A stretch of DNA of 64,000 nt from an uncultured Prevotella sp. (GCA_900553465.1 USDT01000001.1:79437-143436); one strand, 5' to 3'; shown: positions 46,467 through 56,180, counted from the stretch's first letter. Program-made: numbers and translations. Notes: generated by a model from the sequence alone, not told the origin.

Positions 46467-47711
46467 TCAGGGATTCACCGTCACATTATACAGTTCCTCG
46501 TTCTTGTCAACACACGCCACGGCCTGTATGACGGCTTTAGGATTCTGTATGGTGAAAGGCGCATCGGCCGTGTAGTTTCTCATACGGCAGCCGAAGAGCG
46601 TCACCGTCAGCTTGCGGTCGCCGCGCACGAGCATGAAATCGTATGACGAACCGATGGTGGTCAGCGCACCGTTGCCGCCCGAGAAAGCCTCAACATTGAC
46701 GAACGACGTGTGGCCCTCGCCCTCAACTATCAGCGGATGAACGTCCTTTATGTCTGCTCCTGCGTTGGCTATCACTGATCCCTGGGCTATCTGCCAGTTG
46801 CGGTTCTTGGTGTTTGCGCCGGTCTTGTGTATGCCAACGGTCACGCAGTCTAGGTTGAAGTTGGTGAGTTGTCCGTAAGACTCAGGACCGAGAAACACCC
46901 CGCCGTAGGTGCCGAAGGTGAAAACGTCGATGAGCTGTGCGTTGTCCGTATGGTTTATAGCGTAGCAGAACGAGCCCCGTCGCATCACGGCGTCGATGAC
47001 ATCACGGCTGAAACTGCGGCCGAACTCGCGCATGTTGGACGGATTGACATGGCAGTTGAGTATGCGCGGAATATCGTAACAATAGTCTATCCTTATGAAT
47101 TCGCCGCTGAGTGGGTAGCCGTAGCAGTGCTGAAATATCATCTGCTCGCAGGGATGGGACGGCACGGCGTTGAAGTCCATAGCCACATACTCACCGTAGA
47201 ACGTGAGGTCGGTCATGTTCACGGCGTTCACACTCTGCGTATGACTCACCTGTATTGTGGGCGGATAGGCAATGATGCGCGACGAATCGTTGTATGTCTG
47301 CTCGGGATACCAGAACTGTATACCGCGTATCTGCGTGGCTGACTCAACGGTGATGAATGGCCTTTCGGTATCGGTTATCCTGAAGAGCGAGCCAATGGGA
47401 TGCGGCCTATCGGGATGGCGTGTGCCTCGTCCCACGGGCGCATGGCTTCCTATGAGCGACACGTTGCGCCTCAACACTATGCCTCCGTCCACGGCATAGC
47501 CGTCCTCCACAGGCTCAACCCACAGCGCCTGTCCCGATCGTGAGGCCCAGTCGATGGCTTTCTGAAGGTTCTGACGGTTAGCCTCGGGTGTATTGCCGGG
47601 CAGCACTCCGAACTCCTGTATGCTCTTCATAGTGCCGGTCTGTGCCGGACAACGGCCTGCCACGAGCATGAGGCAGACCATGAGAAACGAAAGTATGCGG
47701 GCGTGTGTCAT
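46467..47711 (-). CDS. Exported beta-helix protein, pectate-lyase-3/GH28-related
   Basis: A 414-aa protein with signal peptide (1-23, RCPAQ). It begins with the pectate-lyase-3-type pattern SIQEFGVLPGNTPEANRQNLQKAIDWA, followed by repeated short beta-strand rungs (RGIQFWYPEQ, MTDLTFYGEY, HGT-like AINHTDNAQLIDVFTFGTY) typical of a right-handed parallel beta-helix. The GH28 catalytic Asp triad is not evident, so hydrolase activity is uncertain; it may bind or cleave uronate-rich glycans. It lies 33 bp after the LacI gene on the same strand and so is probably cotranscribed with it, beside the glucuronate operon. Confidence 0.72.
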   Translation of the reverse strand: MTHARILSFLMVCLMLVAGRCPAQTGTMKSIQEFGVLPGNTPEANRQNLQKAIDWASRSGQALWVEPVEDGYAVDGGIVLRRNVSLIGSHAPVGRGTRHPDRPHPIGSLFRITDTERPFITVESATQIRGIQFWYPEQTYNDSSRIIAYPPTIQVSHTQSVNAVNMTDLTFYGEYVAMDFNAVPSHPCEQMIFQHCYGYPLSGEFIRIDYCYDIPRILNCHVNPSNMREFGRSFSRDVIDAVMRRGSFCYAINHTDNAQLIDVFTFGTYGGVFLGPESYGQLTNFNLDCVTVGIHKTGANTKNRNWQIAQGSVIANAGADIKDVHPLIVEGEGHTSFVNVEAFSGGNGALTTIGSSYDFMLVRGDRKLTVTLFGCRMRNYTADAPFTIQNPKAVIQAVACVDKNEELYNVTVNP

Positions 47712-47744
47712 AAGAAATGGTTTAAGGTTTATGAATGATTAGCG

Positions 47745-48815
47745 TCAGACGAGAACCGTACGGTAGAAGTCGACGTTGTATTTTGTGAGTATGTCCATAG
47801 GCACGAACGTATCGCGCTGGGCCGGACGGACATGATATATTAGATGGTCTATCACGGTCTGGGCACACAGCGACAGTACGTTCTCCGTGTGCTGGGTGAT
47901 GAGAAACTGCACGGTGCCGTCCTTCAGTCCTTCGACATTTCTCGGCAGATGGTCGAAACCGATGAGCACTGTCTGTCCGCTTCGCCCCTCCGACTTCAGA
48001 TATTCGGCCACGAGATGCACACGCGAGGTGAATGTTATTATATGGTTCACGTCGGGATGCTCCATAAAGAAGCGGCGCAGCACGGTGCGGTTATATTCCT
48101 TGTCGTAAGGATGTATGTGCTGATGAATAAGTTCCGTTTGCGGCGCATGTTCCTCAAGATACTGTCTGAAGCCAGCGTAGCGGCTCTCGGCAGAGTTGTT
48201 TGCACTCTCCAGATCCTTGTGTATGTGGAACACCGCTATCTTTCCGGCGCTGCATCTGTCGGTGAGCAGATGGGCCGCCAGATATCCGCTGCGGAACATG
48301 TGCAGGCCGAAGTAGGCCAGATAATTGCAGACCGGCAGACACGAGTCTATCAGAAGGCAGGGTATATCCTTGCTGTGTAGCGTTTCCATAATGGCACGAG
48401 CACGCGTCTGGAAGGTAGGAGCCATGACCACGGCATCAGGCCTTTGCTCCATCACACATGTGAAACACTCGTCCATAGAGCGTTCGGAGAACAGGTCGTA
48501 CTTGAACATCTGTATACTTATATGGAACGGTTCGGCCTTCTTCTGCGCCGCCGTGATGCCTTTGGCCACAAGATCCCAGTATTCGCCCGGAGCATATTCG
48601 GGAATCATGCACGCCATGAGATATTTCTTCTGCGAGGCGAGCAGCGATGCGTGCACGTTGGGTTTGTAGCCTATCTGCCGCGCAATCTTCATCACCTTCT
48701 CGCGGCTTGCCTCCGACACTTCGCCCCGATTATGGAGCACACGGTCCACCGTGCCCTTCGACACTCCGGCCAGCGTCGCTATGTCTTTTACTGTTATGCG
48801 TTTCTCCTCATTCAT
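47745..48815 (-). CDS. LacI-family transcriptional regulator
   Basis: A 356-aa repressor-type regulator. The LacI helix-turn-helix is at residues 8-28 (VKDIATLAGVSKGTVDRVLH) with the hinge HASLLASQKKY. The periplasmic-binding-protein-like sensor domain follows (ACMIPEYAPGEYWDLVAKGI through VLIGFDHLPRNVEGLKDG). It is divergent from the uxaC operon 424 bp away, so the likely job is control of glucuronate catabolism and of the beta-helix gene in response to a uronate intermediate (inference). No palindromic operator was identified with confidence. Confidence 0.92.
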   Translation of the reverse strand: MNEEKRITVKDIATLAGVSKGTVDRVLHNRGEVSEASREKVMKIARQIGYKPNVHASLLASQKKYLMACMIPEYAPGEYWDLVAKGITAAQKKAEPFHISIQMFKYDLFSERSMDECFTCVMEQRPDAVVMAPTFQTRARAIMETLHSKDIPCLLIDSCLPVCNYLAYFGLHMFRSGYLAAHLLTDRCSAGKIAVFHIHKDLESANNSAESRYAGFRQYLEEHAPQTELIHQHIHPYDKEYNRTVLRRFFMEHPDVNHIITFTSRVHLVAEYLKSEGRSGQTVLIGFDHLPRNVEGLKDGTVQFLITQHTENVLSLCAQTVIDHLIYHVRPAQRDTFVPMDILTKYNVDFYRTVLV

Positions 48816-49238
48816 GTCAGAACGGTTTTGTTGTATGTGTTATCAGGTTCTGCAAATATAATACATAATTATCATAAACCGTATCAAAAGCCGCAAGTAG
48901 TTTCAGTTCATTTTCAATAAGACCACAACGGCACACCAATCATATGTCATAGAGTGTAAGGAGTGTGCATTTTCCGTGCACGGGCACGAAACACACCAAA
49001 TGAAAGCCGCCATATACGTCACGGCATAAGGCCGAGAGGCTTGCATCAGCCCGTATATATCACATTATCAGCCGTTTATATCAGTACATCCATATTCCGT
49101 CATCAGCACCGCAGAACAGTGATATACGGACGATGGCAAATATTAAAGTTCTTTAAAATCGGATAAACGTGCACGAACACGGAGAAATATATTTATATTT
49201 GCCGGAGCTTTAGTTAATTTACCTCACAACCATCCGTA
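48816..49238. promoter_or_regulatory. Divergent control region, LacI gene / uxaC operon
   Basis: 423 bp. It has a minus-strand -7 box TATATTTG at 48853-48860 (LacI gene) and a plus-strand -7 box TATATTTG at 49194-49201 (uxaC), neither with a clear -33. Repeat array G lies between. Operator-like sequence TAAACGTGCACGAAC (49163-49177) is only partly symmetric, so it is not claimed as an operator. Confidence 0.5.
49036..49123. repeat. 22-bp repeat array G
   Basis: About four degenerate units with ATCAG recurring every 21-22 bp (CATCAGCC, TATCAGCC, CATCCATA, ATCAGCAC), then CAGTGATATACG. It is the weakest member of the family, recognised by period and core sequence. Confidence 0.5.
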
Positions 49239-50636
49239 ATGTTTATAAACAAAGACTTCATGCTGACGAACGACGCCGCCAAGGAACTCTACCACACCGC
49301 GGCGGAGCATCAGCCCATCATAGATTATCACTGTCATCTCGATCCTAAGATGATAGCCGAGAACCATCAGTTTGACAATCTGGCCGAGATATGGCTCGGA
49401 GGCGACCACTACAAGTGGAGGGCCATGCGTGGCAACGGCATCGACGAGGAATATATCACAGGCGGCAGGAGCGACTACGAGAAATTCGAGAAGTGGGCGG
49501 CGACCGTGCCCTACACCATGCGCAATCCGCTGTATCACTGGACTCACATGGAGCTGAGCCGGGTATTCGGCATCGACACGATACTGAAACCGGAGACAGC
49601 ACGCGAGATTTACGACGCCTGCACGGCCATGCTGCATACCGAGGAGTTCCGTGCGCAGAACATAATGAAGCGTTTCAACGTCGAGGTGGTGTGCACTACG
49701 GACGATCCGGCGGACAGTCTGGAGCATCACGTCTATCTGAAAAACCATCCCATAAGCACACGAGTATATCCCACATGGCGGCCCGACAAGGCGCTGGGCA
49801 TTGACAATCCCGCAACGTACAGGGCTTACATGGAGAAGCTGGGCGAGGCTGCCGGCATGGAAATACACTCATACACCGACCTGCTGACGGCACTGCGCCG
49901 GCGTCACGACTTCTTCGCGTCGCTGGGATGCCGGCTGTCCGACCACGGCATGGACAACTTCTACGCCGACGATTTCACCGAGACCGAGGTGAACCGCGTG
50001 TTCAACAAGGTGATGGAAGGCCATACTCCGGACGCCGCGGAGGTATCTTTATTCAGAAGCGCATTGCTCTACGAGCTCGCCATAATGGACTGGGAAAAGG
50101 GCTGGGCACAGCAATATCACATCAGCGTGGTGCGCAACAGCTCGACACGTATGTACCGTATGCTCGGACCGGACACAGGATTCGACGCAATAATGGAGGT
50201 GAACTGCTCCATCACCGGACACCGTTTCTTCGACCGGCTCGACCGTGAAGGCAAGCTCACAAAGACTATTCTCTACAGTCTTAATCCGAAAGATAACGAG
50301 GTGCTTGCCACACTTGCCTACACATACAACGACTCGACGGTGGCAGGAAAGATGCAACTAGGTTCGGGATGGTGGTTCCTCGACCAGGAGGACGGCATGC
50401 GCAAGCAGATGAACACACTGTCGGCCATGGGACTGCTGAGCCGCTTTGTGGGCATGCTGACAGACTCGAGGAGCTTCCTTTCATATCCGCGCCACGAGTA
50501 TTTCCGCCGCATACTCTGCGACATGATAGGCAAAGACATAGAGGAAGGCAAGCTGCCAGGCAGCGAGATGGACTTCATCCGTCAGATGGTGGCCGACATT
50601 TCATACAACAACGCGAAACGATATTTCAACTTCTGA
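49239..50636 (+). CDS. uxaC: Glucuronate/galacturonate isomerase
   Basis: Cytosolic isomerase converting D-glucuronate to D-fructuronate (or D-galacturonate to D-tagaturonate). The 465-aa length is typical of UxaC. The amidohydrolase-fold metal motif is H31/H33 in IIDYHCHLDP, followed by IWLGGDHYKWRAMRGNG. First gene of uxaC-kdgK-eda-exuT-SDR-uxuA. Because the operon contains the mannonate branch (UxuA) and not the altronate branch, glucuronate is the likely substrate in vivo. Confidence 0.96.
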   Translation: MFINKDFMLTNDAAKELYHTAAEHQPIIDYHCHLDPKMIAENHQFDNLAEIWLGGDHYKWRAMRGNGIDEEYITGGRSDYEKFEKWAATVPYTMRNPLYHWTHMELSRVFGIDTILKPETAREIYDACTAMLHTEEFRAQNIMKRFNVEVVCTTDDPADSLEHHVYLKNHPISTRVYPTWRPDKALGIDNPATYRAYMEKLGEAAGMEIHSYTDLLTALRRRHDFFASLGCRLSDHGMDNFYADDFTETEVNRVFNKVMEGHTPDAAEVSLFRSALLYELAIMDWEKGWAQQYHISVVRNSSTRMYRMLGPDTGFDAIMEVNCSITGHRFFDRLDREGKLTKTILYSLNPKDNEVLATLAYTYNDSTVAGKMQLGSGWWFLDQEDGMRKQMNTLSAMGLLSRFVGMLTDSRSFLSYPRHEYFRRILCDMIGKDIEEGKLPGSEMDFIRQMVADISYNNAKRYFNF

Positions 50637-50661
50637 ACAGAAAATATAAACACAAATATAT

Positions 50662-51702
50662 ATGGCAAAGATCGTGACTTTCGGCGAGATAATGCTTCGT
50701 CTCGCCACTCCGGGCTACCTGCGTTTCAGTCAGGCCGGTGAGTTGAGCGCCACTTTCGGCGGTGGCGAGGCCAACGTGGCGGTGTCGCTTGCAAACTACG
50801 GCATGGACGTTGAGTTCGTGACACGTCTGCCCGAGAACGACATAGCACAGGCATGCGTTAAGGATCTGCGCAAGCATGGAGTGAAAACGGACAATATAAT
50901 ATATGGTGGCACGCGCCTGGGAATATATTTTCTTGAGACGGGCGCAGTGGCAAGAGCAAGCAAAGTGATATACGACAGGGCTCATTCTGCGGTGTCTGAG
51001 ATAGAGCCGGGCATGATAGACTGGGACAAAGTGTTCGAAGGTGCCGAGTGGTTCCACTGGACCGGCATCACACCGGCAATCAGCCAGGGTGCGGCGGACG
51101 TATGCCTGGAGGCCATAAAGGCCGCCAACAGACTGGGACTCACAGTGTCGTGCGACCTCAACTACAGGAAGAACCTCTGGAAATACGGCCGTACGGCGGC
51201 AGAGGTTATGCCTGCACTGGTGGAGGGATGCGACGTCATACTCGGCAACGAGGAGGACGCCGAGAAGGTGTTCGGCATAAAACCCGAAGGATTCGACGCC
51301 ACGGCAACGGACGGTGACGTGCGTGCAGCCGAGTTTGAAAGCGTATGCGAGCAGCTCATGCGCCGCTTCGGAAAGGCCAGGAAAGTGGTAATCACGCTGC
51401 GCGGATCGGTGAACGCCAACCACAACACGTGGGGCGGAGTACTCTACGACGGCAAGACGCTCTATCAGTCGCCGCGCTACGACATAACACACATCGTCGA
51501 CCGTGTGGGCGGAGGCGACTCGTTCATGGGAGGACTGATATACGGTCTGATGACACATCCGGGCAACGACCAGTACGCACTCGACTTCGCGGCAGCGGCA
51601 TCGTGCCTCAAGCATACCATATACGGCGACTACAACGAAGTGAGCGTCGGCGAAGTGGAGAACCTGATGAAAGGTGACGGCTCAGGAAGAGTTTCAAGAT
51701 AA
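50662..51702 (+). CDS. kdgK: 2-keto-3-deoxygluconate kinase
   Basis: PfkB-family kinase making 2-keto-3-deoxy-6-phosphogluconate from KDG. The 346 aa start with KIVTFGEIMLRLATPGYLRF, have the glycine motif FGGGEANVAVSLANYG, and the C-terminal PfkB signature VDRVGGGDSFMGGLI with catalytic base D286. It lies 25 bp after uxaC and 23 bp before eda. It acts on the product of UxuA, encoded at the operon's end. Confidence 0.95.
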   Translation: MAKIVTFGEIMLRLATPGYLRFSQAGELSATFGGGEANVAVSLANYGMDVEFVTRLPENDIAQACVKDLRKHGVKTDNIIYGGTRLGIYFLETGAVARASKVIYDRAHSAVSEIEPGMIDWDKVFEGAEWFHWTGITPAISQGAADVCLEAIKAANRLGLTVSCDLNYRKNLWKYGRTAAEVMPALVEGCDVILGNEEDAEKVFGIKPEGFDATATDGDVRAAEFESVCEQLMRRFGKARKVVITLRGSVNANHNTWGGVLYDGKTLYQSPRYDITHIVDRVGGGDSFMGGLIYGLMTHPGNDQYALDFAAAASCLKHTIYGDYNEVSVGEVENLMKGDGSGRVSR

Positions 51703-51725
51703 GAAAATAAAAAACATTATTATAT

Positions 51726-52397
51726 ATGGCAACATTCAGCAAAATGCAGGTGCTGGACACCATCTGCCGCACAGGCATGGTGCCTGTATTCTATAACAGC
51801 GACACGGAAGTGGCGTGCCGCGTACTGAAAGCATGCTACGAGGGCGGCGTGAGAGTGTTCGAGTTTACCAACCGCGGCGACTTCGCGCTTGAGGTGTTCA
51901 CCGCCCTGATGAAGTTCTGCCGCAAGGAGTGTCCGGAGATGATTCTGGGCGTGGGATCGGTGATCGACGCACCAACAGCCGCACTCTATCTGCAGAACGG
52001 CGCCAACTTCGTCGTCGGACCATATCTCAACGCCGAGGTGGCGCGGCTGTGCAACCGCCGGCTTGTGCCCTACACTCCCGGCTGCGGATCGGCAACCGAG
52101 ATAGGCGAGGCACACGAGCTGGGCTGCGACCTGGTGAAGATATTCCCGGCAGGAAGCGTGGGCGGTCCGTCGTTCGTGAAGAACGTCATGGCTCCGCTGC
52201 CCTGGTCGATGATAATGGCAACGGGAGCCGTAGAGCCGACAGAGGAGAACCTCACGGCATGGATGAAGGCCGGCACGACATGTGTGGGCATGGGTTCGAA
52301 ACTGTTTCCGAAGGACCGCATAGCTGCCGGCGACTGGAACTACATAACAGAGAAGTGCCGTTATGCGCTCGACATCATAAGCCGGGCAAGACAATGA
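51726..52397 (+). CDS. eda: KDPG/KHG aldolase
   Basis: Class I aldolase splitting 2-keto-3-deoxy-6-phosphogluconate into pyruvate and glyceraldehyde-3-phosphate. 223 aa. The Schiff-base lysine is K138 in [15 protein letters not shown]. The general acid/base is E46 with R50 in FEFTNRG, a variant of the usual ExTxR. Further blocks are LGVGSVIDA and [13 protein letters not shown]. It follows kdgK directly, so kinase and aldolase are coupled. Confidence 0.95.
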   Translation: MATFSKMQVLDTICRTGMVPVFYNSDTEVACRVLKACYEGGVRVFEFTNRGDFALEVFTALMKFCRKECPEMILGVGSVIDAPTAALYLQNGANFVVGPYLNAEVARLCNRRLVPYTPGCGSATEIGEAHELGCDLVKIFPAGSVGGPSFVKNVMAPLPWSMIMATGAVEPTEENLTAWMKAGTTCVGMGSKLFPKDRIAAGDWNYITEKCRYALDIISRARQ

Positions 52398-52426
52398 CCT
52401 GAAACAACAAACCGAAAACCTGAAAT

Positions 52427-53878
52427 ATGAACAAGACCAGCAATCCACTCACACAGAAAATGACCAACTACAGATGGACCATCTGCATAATGATGTTCCT
52501 GGCTCTTACCATAAACTACCTCGACCGACAGGTGCTATCGCTCACATGGGACGAATTCATAAAACCTGAGTTCCACTGGAACGAGATTCATTACGGATAT
52601 GTCACGGCAACATTCTCCATAGTATATGCCATCGGCATGCTGTTTGCCGGCCGTGCGGTTGACTGGCTCGGCACGAAGGCGGGCTTTCTCTGGTCCATCG
52701 GCATATGGTCGGCCGGAGCGTGTCTGCACGCATTGTGCGGCATTGCCACGGAGTTCTGCACCGGTCTGGAGGACAAGACACAACTCATAGCAGCAACGGG
52801 CGACATGGCAGTGATGATAGCCACAGCGAGCATGTACTTCTTTCTGGCGGCGCGCTGCGTGCTTGCCATAGGCGAGGCGGGCTATTTTCCGGCTGCCGTG
52901 AAGGTGACGGCCGAGTATTTCCCGAAGCGCGACCGCGCCTTCGCCACATCCATATTCAACGCCGGAGCATCCATCGGCGCACTCGTGGCACCGCTCACCA
53001 TACCGCTGCTGGCAAAGCACTGGGGCTGGGAGATGGCGTTTGTCATCATCGGTGTGATGGGTTTTGTGTGGATGGGCTTCTGGGTGTTCATGTACAAACC
53101 ACCGCGTGAGAGCAGGTTCGTAAACGATGCCGAGCTCGAATATATCGAACAGGACAAGAAACTGGAAGCCGAAATGATGGCCGAACAGAAGGCCGGCAGC
53201 GAAGAGAAGAAGATGCCGCTGTTGCAGTGTTTCAAGTACAGACAGACGTGGGCGTTCGTACTCGGCAAGTTCTGTACGGACGGTGTGTGGTGGTTTTTCC
53301 TCTTCTGGACACCGTCATATCTCAACACCCAGTTCGGCATAAAGACTTCCGAAGGTCTTGGCATGGCGCTCATCTTCACGCTGTATGCCATCACCATGCT
53401 GTCGCTCTGGGGCGGAAAGCTCCCCACGATATTCATCAACCGTACCGGATCCAATCCTTATGCGGCACGCATGAGAGCCATGCTCATCTTCGCGTTTGTG
53501 CCGTTGGTGGTGCTCTTCGCGCAACCGTTGGGCACACTGTCGCCATGGTTCCCGGTGGTGCTCATAGGTCTTGGATGCGCCGCACACCAGTCGTGGTCGG
53601 CCAATATATACACAACCGTGAGCGACATGTTCCCGAAGAAGGCCATCGCCACCGTCACAGGCATCGGCGGAATGGCGGGAGGCGTGAGCTCGATGCTCAT
53701 GCAGACATGTGCGGGCAACCTGTTTGTATATGCCGACAACGTGCAGCTCGAGTTCATGGGATTCACAGGCAAGCCGGCAGGATACTTCATAATATTCTGC
53801 ATCTGCTCGGTGGCTTATCTCGTGGGATGGACCATCATGAAGACGCTTGTGCCGAAATACAAGCTCATAACCGACTGA
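52427..53878 (+). CDS. exuT: MFS hexuronate transporter
   Basis: Inner-membrane anion:cation symporter-type MFS permease importing glucuronate/galacturonate. 483 aa, about twelve helices. The N-terminal NYRWTICIMMFLALTINYLD is the typical ExuT start, and helix 2-3 has FAGRAVDWLGTKAG. A longer-than-usual loop after helix 3 (EFCTGLEDKTQLIAATGD) and a charged central loop (residues about 230-260) are notable. It sits in the middle of the uronate operon. Confidence 0.92.
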   Translation: MNKTSNPLTQKMTNYRWTICIMMFLALTINYLDRQVLSLTWDEFIKPEFHWNEIHYGYVTATFSIVYAIGMLFAGRAVDWLGTKAGFLWSIGIWSAGACLHALCGIATEFCTGLEDKTQLIAATGDMAVMIATASMYFFLAARCVLAIGEAGYFPAAVKVTAEYFPKRDRAFATSIFNAGASIGALVAPLTIPLLAKHWGWEMAFVIIGVMGFVWMGFWVFMYKPPRESRFVNDAELEYIEQDKKLEAEMMAEQKAGSEEKKMPLLQCFKYRQTWAFVLGKFCTDGVWWFFLFWTPSYLNTQFGIKTSEGLGMALIFTLYAITMLSLWGGKLPTIFINRTGSNPYAARMRAMLIFAFVPLVVLFAQPLGTLSPWFPVVLIGLGCAAHQSWSANIYTTVSDMFPKKAIATVTGIGGMAGGVSSMLMQTCAGNLFVYADNVQLEFMGFTGKPAGYFIIFCICSVAYLVGWTIMKTLVPKYKLITD

Positions 53879-53983
53879 CGCACACAGCAGCCGACGTCGC
53901 GCCATGCACCGACGCAGGCATTGCGGCGACGGCAGGACATAGATAAAAGGAATAAAAGAAGAGTGAACAATAAATGACATGAT

Positions 53984-54793
53984 ATGAATTTGTTTAGCGT
54001 AAAAGACAGAGTGATCGTCATAACCGGAGCCACCGGCGTGCTGGGACGCGCCATGGTGAGCCATTTTGCCGGGGAAGGTGCGAAGGTAGTGATACTCGGC
54101 CGCAACACTGAGGTTGGCAACCGGCTGGCGGAAGAGGCACACACCAAAGGCGGAGAGGCAATGTTTCTCGCCACCGACGTGCTCGACAGGGCAAAACTGG
54201 AAGACAACTACGCCACCATAATGGACACATACGGACGCATCGACGTGCTGATAAACGCTGCCGGAGGCAATATGCCGGGAGCGACGATAGCGCCCGACAA
54301 GACTTTCTTCGACCTCGACACCGAAGCCGTGCGACAGGTGGTTGACCTCAACCTCTTCGGCACAGTGCTGCCCACGATGGTCTTTGCAGAGGCCATGGTG
54401 AAACAGCAGTCCGGTTCGATAATAAACATTGCGTCCGAAGCCGGCCTGCGTCCGCTGACACGTGTAGCAGGATATGGCGTGGCAAAGGCGGCAGTGATAA
54501 ACTTCACAAAATACATGTGCGGCGAACTCGCATCGAAGTTCGGACCGGGACTGCGCGTGAACGCAGTGGCTCCGGGCTTCTTCCTGACAGAACAGAACCG
54601 CACACTGCTCACAGACAAAGACGGTAACCTTACGAAGCGCGCCGAAACTATAATAGCCCACACTCCGTTCAGACGGTTCGGCGAACCGGAAGAACTGCTG
54701 GGCACACTGCAGTGGCTGGCCAGCGATGCATCACGGTTTGTATCAGGCACAGTGACTGTGGTGGACGGCGGTTTCGACGCTTTCTCAATATAA
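53984..54793 (+). CDS. uxuB: SDR oxidoreductase, probable fructuronate reductase
   Basis: NAD(P)-dependent short-chain dehydrogenase, probably reducing D-fructuronate to D-mannonate. 269 aa. Cofactor site TGATGVLG (14-21), NAAGG (91-95), and catalytic S151, Y164 and K168 (AGYGVAK). It lies between exuT and uxuA, exactly where the pathway needs mannonate oxidoreductase. The enterobacterial UxuB is a different, long-chain polyol-dehydrogenase-type enzyme, so this is an SDR replacement. The symbol reflects role, not homology. Confidence 0.85.
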   Translation: MNLFSVKDRVIVITGATGVLGRAMVSHFAGEGAKVVILGRNTEVGNRLAEEAHTKGGEAMFLATDVLDRAKLEDNYATIMDTYGRIDVLINAAGGNMPGATIAPDKTFFDLDTEAVRQVVDLNLFGTVLPTMVFAEAMVKQQSGSIINIASEAGLRPLTRVAGYGVAKAAVINFTKYMCGELASKFGPGLRVNAVAPGFFLTEQNRTLLTDKDGNLTKRAETIIAHTPFRRFGEPEELLGTLQWLASDASRFVSGTVTVVDGGFDAFSI

Positions 54794-54811
54794 ACACACA
54801 AAAACCGTACG

Positions 54812-54890
54812 CGATATTCTTCCTGCCGCATAAACGATATACAAGACACTGTTCCCTGCGAGGAACAATGCGGCGGAGGAATATCGTTTT
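54812..54890 (+). promoter_or_regulatory. Long branched hairpin upstream of uxuA
   Basis: Outer arms 54812-54831 and 54868-54886 pair over about 19 bp with one mismatch and one bulge (CGATATTC...GAATATCG, GCCGCAT/ATGCGGC). An inner hairpin GTTCC/GGAAC (54851-54866) fills the loop. The stem is followed by TTTT, 27 bp before uxuA, so it could act as a partial terminator or as a leader structure controlling uxuA. Confidence 0.65.
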
Positions 54891-54916
54891 AATGAAACAA
54901 CAAAACAGAACGATAT

Positions 54917-56089
54917 ATGTATTTATGCAAGCAGTCATGGCGATGGTACGGGCCGGACGACCCTGTGAGCCTGTGGGACATACGCCAGGCAGGAGCCACC
55001 GACGTGGTGCACGCTCTGCACCACATACCCAACGGAGAGGTGTGGACCATAGACGAGATAATGCGTAGAAAGACGCTCATAGCCGAGACAGGACTCGTGT
55101 GGAGCGTTGTGGAAAGCGTGCCTGTGCACGAGGACATCAAGACACAGACGGGCGACTACCACCGTTATATAGACAACTACAAGACGACACTGCGCAACCT
55201 GGCGGAGTGCGGCATAAGGTGCGTGACATACAACTTCATGCCCGTGCTCGACTGGACCCGCACCGACCTGGCCTTCAGAATGCCCGACGGCTCGAGGGCT
55301 CTGCGCTTCGAGAAGGCGGCGCTGATGGCTTTCGACCTGTACATTCTGAAAAGACAGGCAGCCGAGAGCGAATATACTGACGCGGAGAAACACACGGCAC
55401 GCCTGCGCTACGAGCAGATGTCGGACGACGAGAAACAGCAGCTCACGCGCAACATCATAGCAGGTCTGCCGGGAGCGGAGGAGAGTTTCACGCTCGACCA
55501 GTTCAGAGAGGCGCTCGACCGTTACCGCGACATAGACGCCACACGGCTGCGCGACAACCTGGTTTACTTCCTTTCGGAGATAGCGCCCGTGGCAGACGAG
55601 ACAGGCACAAGCCTCGTGATACATCCCGACGACCCGCCGTTCCCGCTCTTCGGACTGCCGCGCATACTCTCGACAGCCGACGACTTCAGACAGCTGACGG
55701 AGCGTGTGCCCAACCCGTCGAACGGACTTTGTCTGTGCACAGGCTCGTTCGGAGTGCGCGCCGACAACGATCTGGTAGCGATGATGTATGAGTTCGGCGA
55801 CCGCATAAACTTCGTTCATCTGCGCAGCACATGCCGCGACGAAGAAGGAAATTTCCATGAGGCCAACCATCTTGAGGGCGATGTGGACATGTATGGCATG
55901 ATGAAGGCACTGCTCGAGGTGGAACAGCGCCGCAAGGTGTCCATACCGGTGCGTCCCGACCACGGCCATCAGATGATAGACGACCTACGCAAACACACCA
56001 ACCCCGGCTATTCGTGCATAGGCCGCTTGCGCGGACTGGCTGAGCTACGCGGACTGGAACGGGGCATCGCGCTGTCGCTTTTCAGATAG
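54917..56089 (+). CDS. uxuA: Mannonate dehydratase
   Basis: Cytosolic Fe/Mn-dependent enzyme that dehydrates D-mannonate to 2-keto-3-deoxygluconate. The 390-aa length is normal. Family blocks: [20 protein letters not shown] near the N-terminus, [33 protein letters not shown] (metal-binding His), [14 protein letters not shown] and [13 protein letters not shown]. Last gene of the glucuronate operon; its product goes to KdgK. It is preceded by a long hairpin and followed by another. Confidence 0.96.
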   Translation: MYLCKQSWRWYGPDDPVSLWDIRQAGATDVVHALHHIPNGEVWTIDEIMRRKTLIAETGLVWSVVESVPVHEDIKTQTGDYHRYIDNYKTTLRNLAECGIRCVTYNFMPVLDWTRTDLAFRMPDGSRALRFEKAALMAFDLYILKRQAAESEYTDAEKHTARLRYEQMSDDEKQQLTRNIIAGLPGAEESFTLDQFREALDRYRDIDATRLRDNLVYFLSEIAPVADETGTSLVIHPDDPPFPLFGLPRILSTADDFRQLTERVPNPSNGLCLCTGSFGVRADNDLVAMMYEFGDRINFVHLRSTCRDEEGNFHEANHLEGDVDMYGMMKALLEVEQRRKVSIPVRPDHGHQMIDDLRKHTNPGYSCIGRLRGLAELRGLERGIALSLFR

Positions 56090-56142
56090 GATATACAGAA
56101 CGGCGTGCTGCCACGGCAGCATCGCTCCCGACAAATAAAGAC

Positions 56143-56180
56143 ACGGGGCCATGCACATAACAATAAGTGCATGGCCCCGT
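56143..56180 (+). terminator. Hairpin closing the glucuronate operon
   Basis: A perfect 14-bp stem ACGGGGCCATGCAC / GTGCATGGCCCCGT with a 10-nt loop, 53 bp after uxuA. There is no U tract, but it is the strongest structure in the gap. Confidence 0.7.

Noticed and set aside
49163..49177. Possible LacI operator TAAACGTGCACGAAC
   Set aside because: Only partly symmetric and no second copy by the LacI gene; not strong enough to call.
53315..54661. 448-codon minus-strand frame
   Set aside because: Runs antisense across exuT and the SDR gene; no recognisable product.
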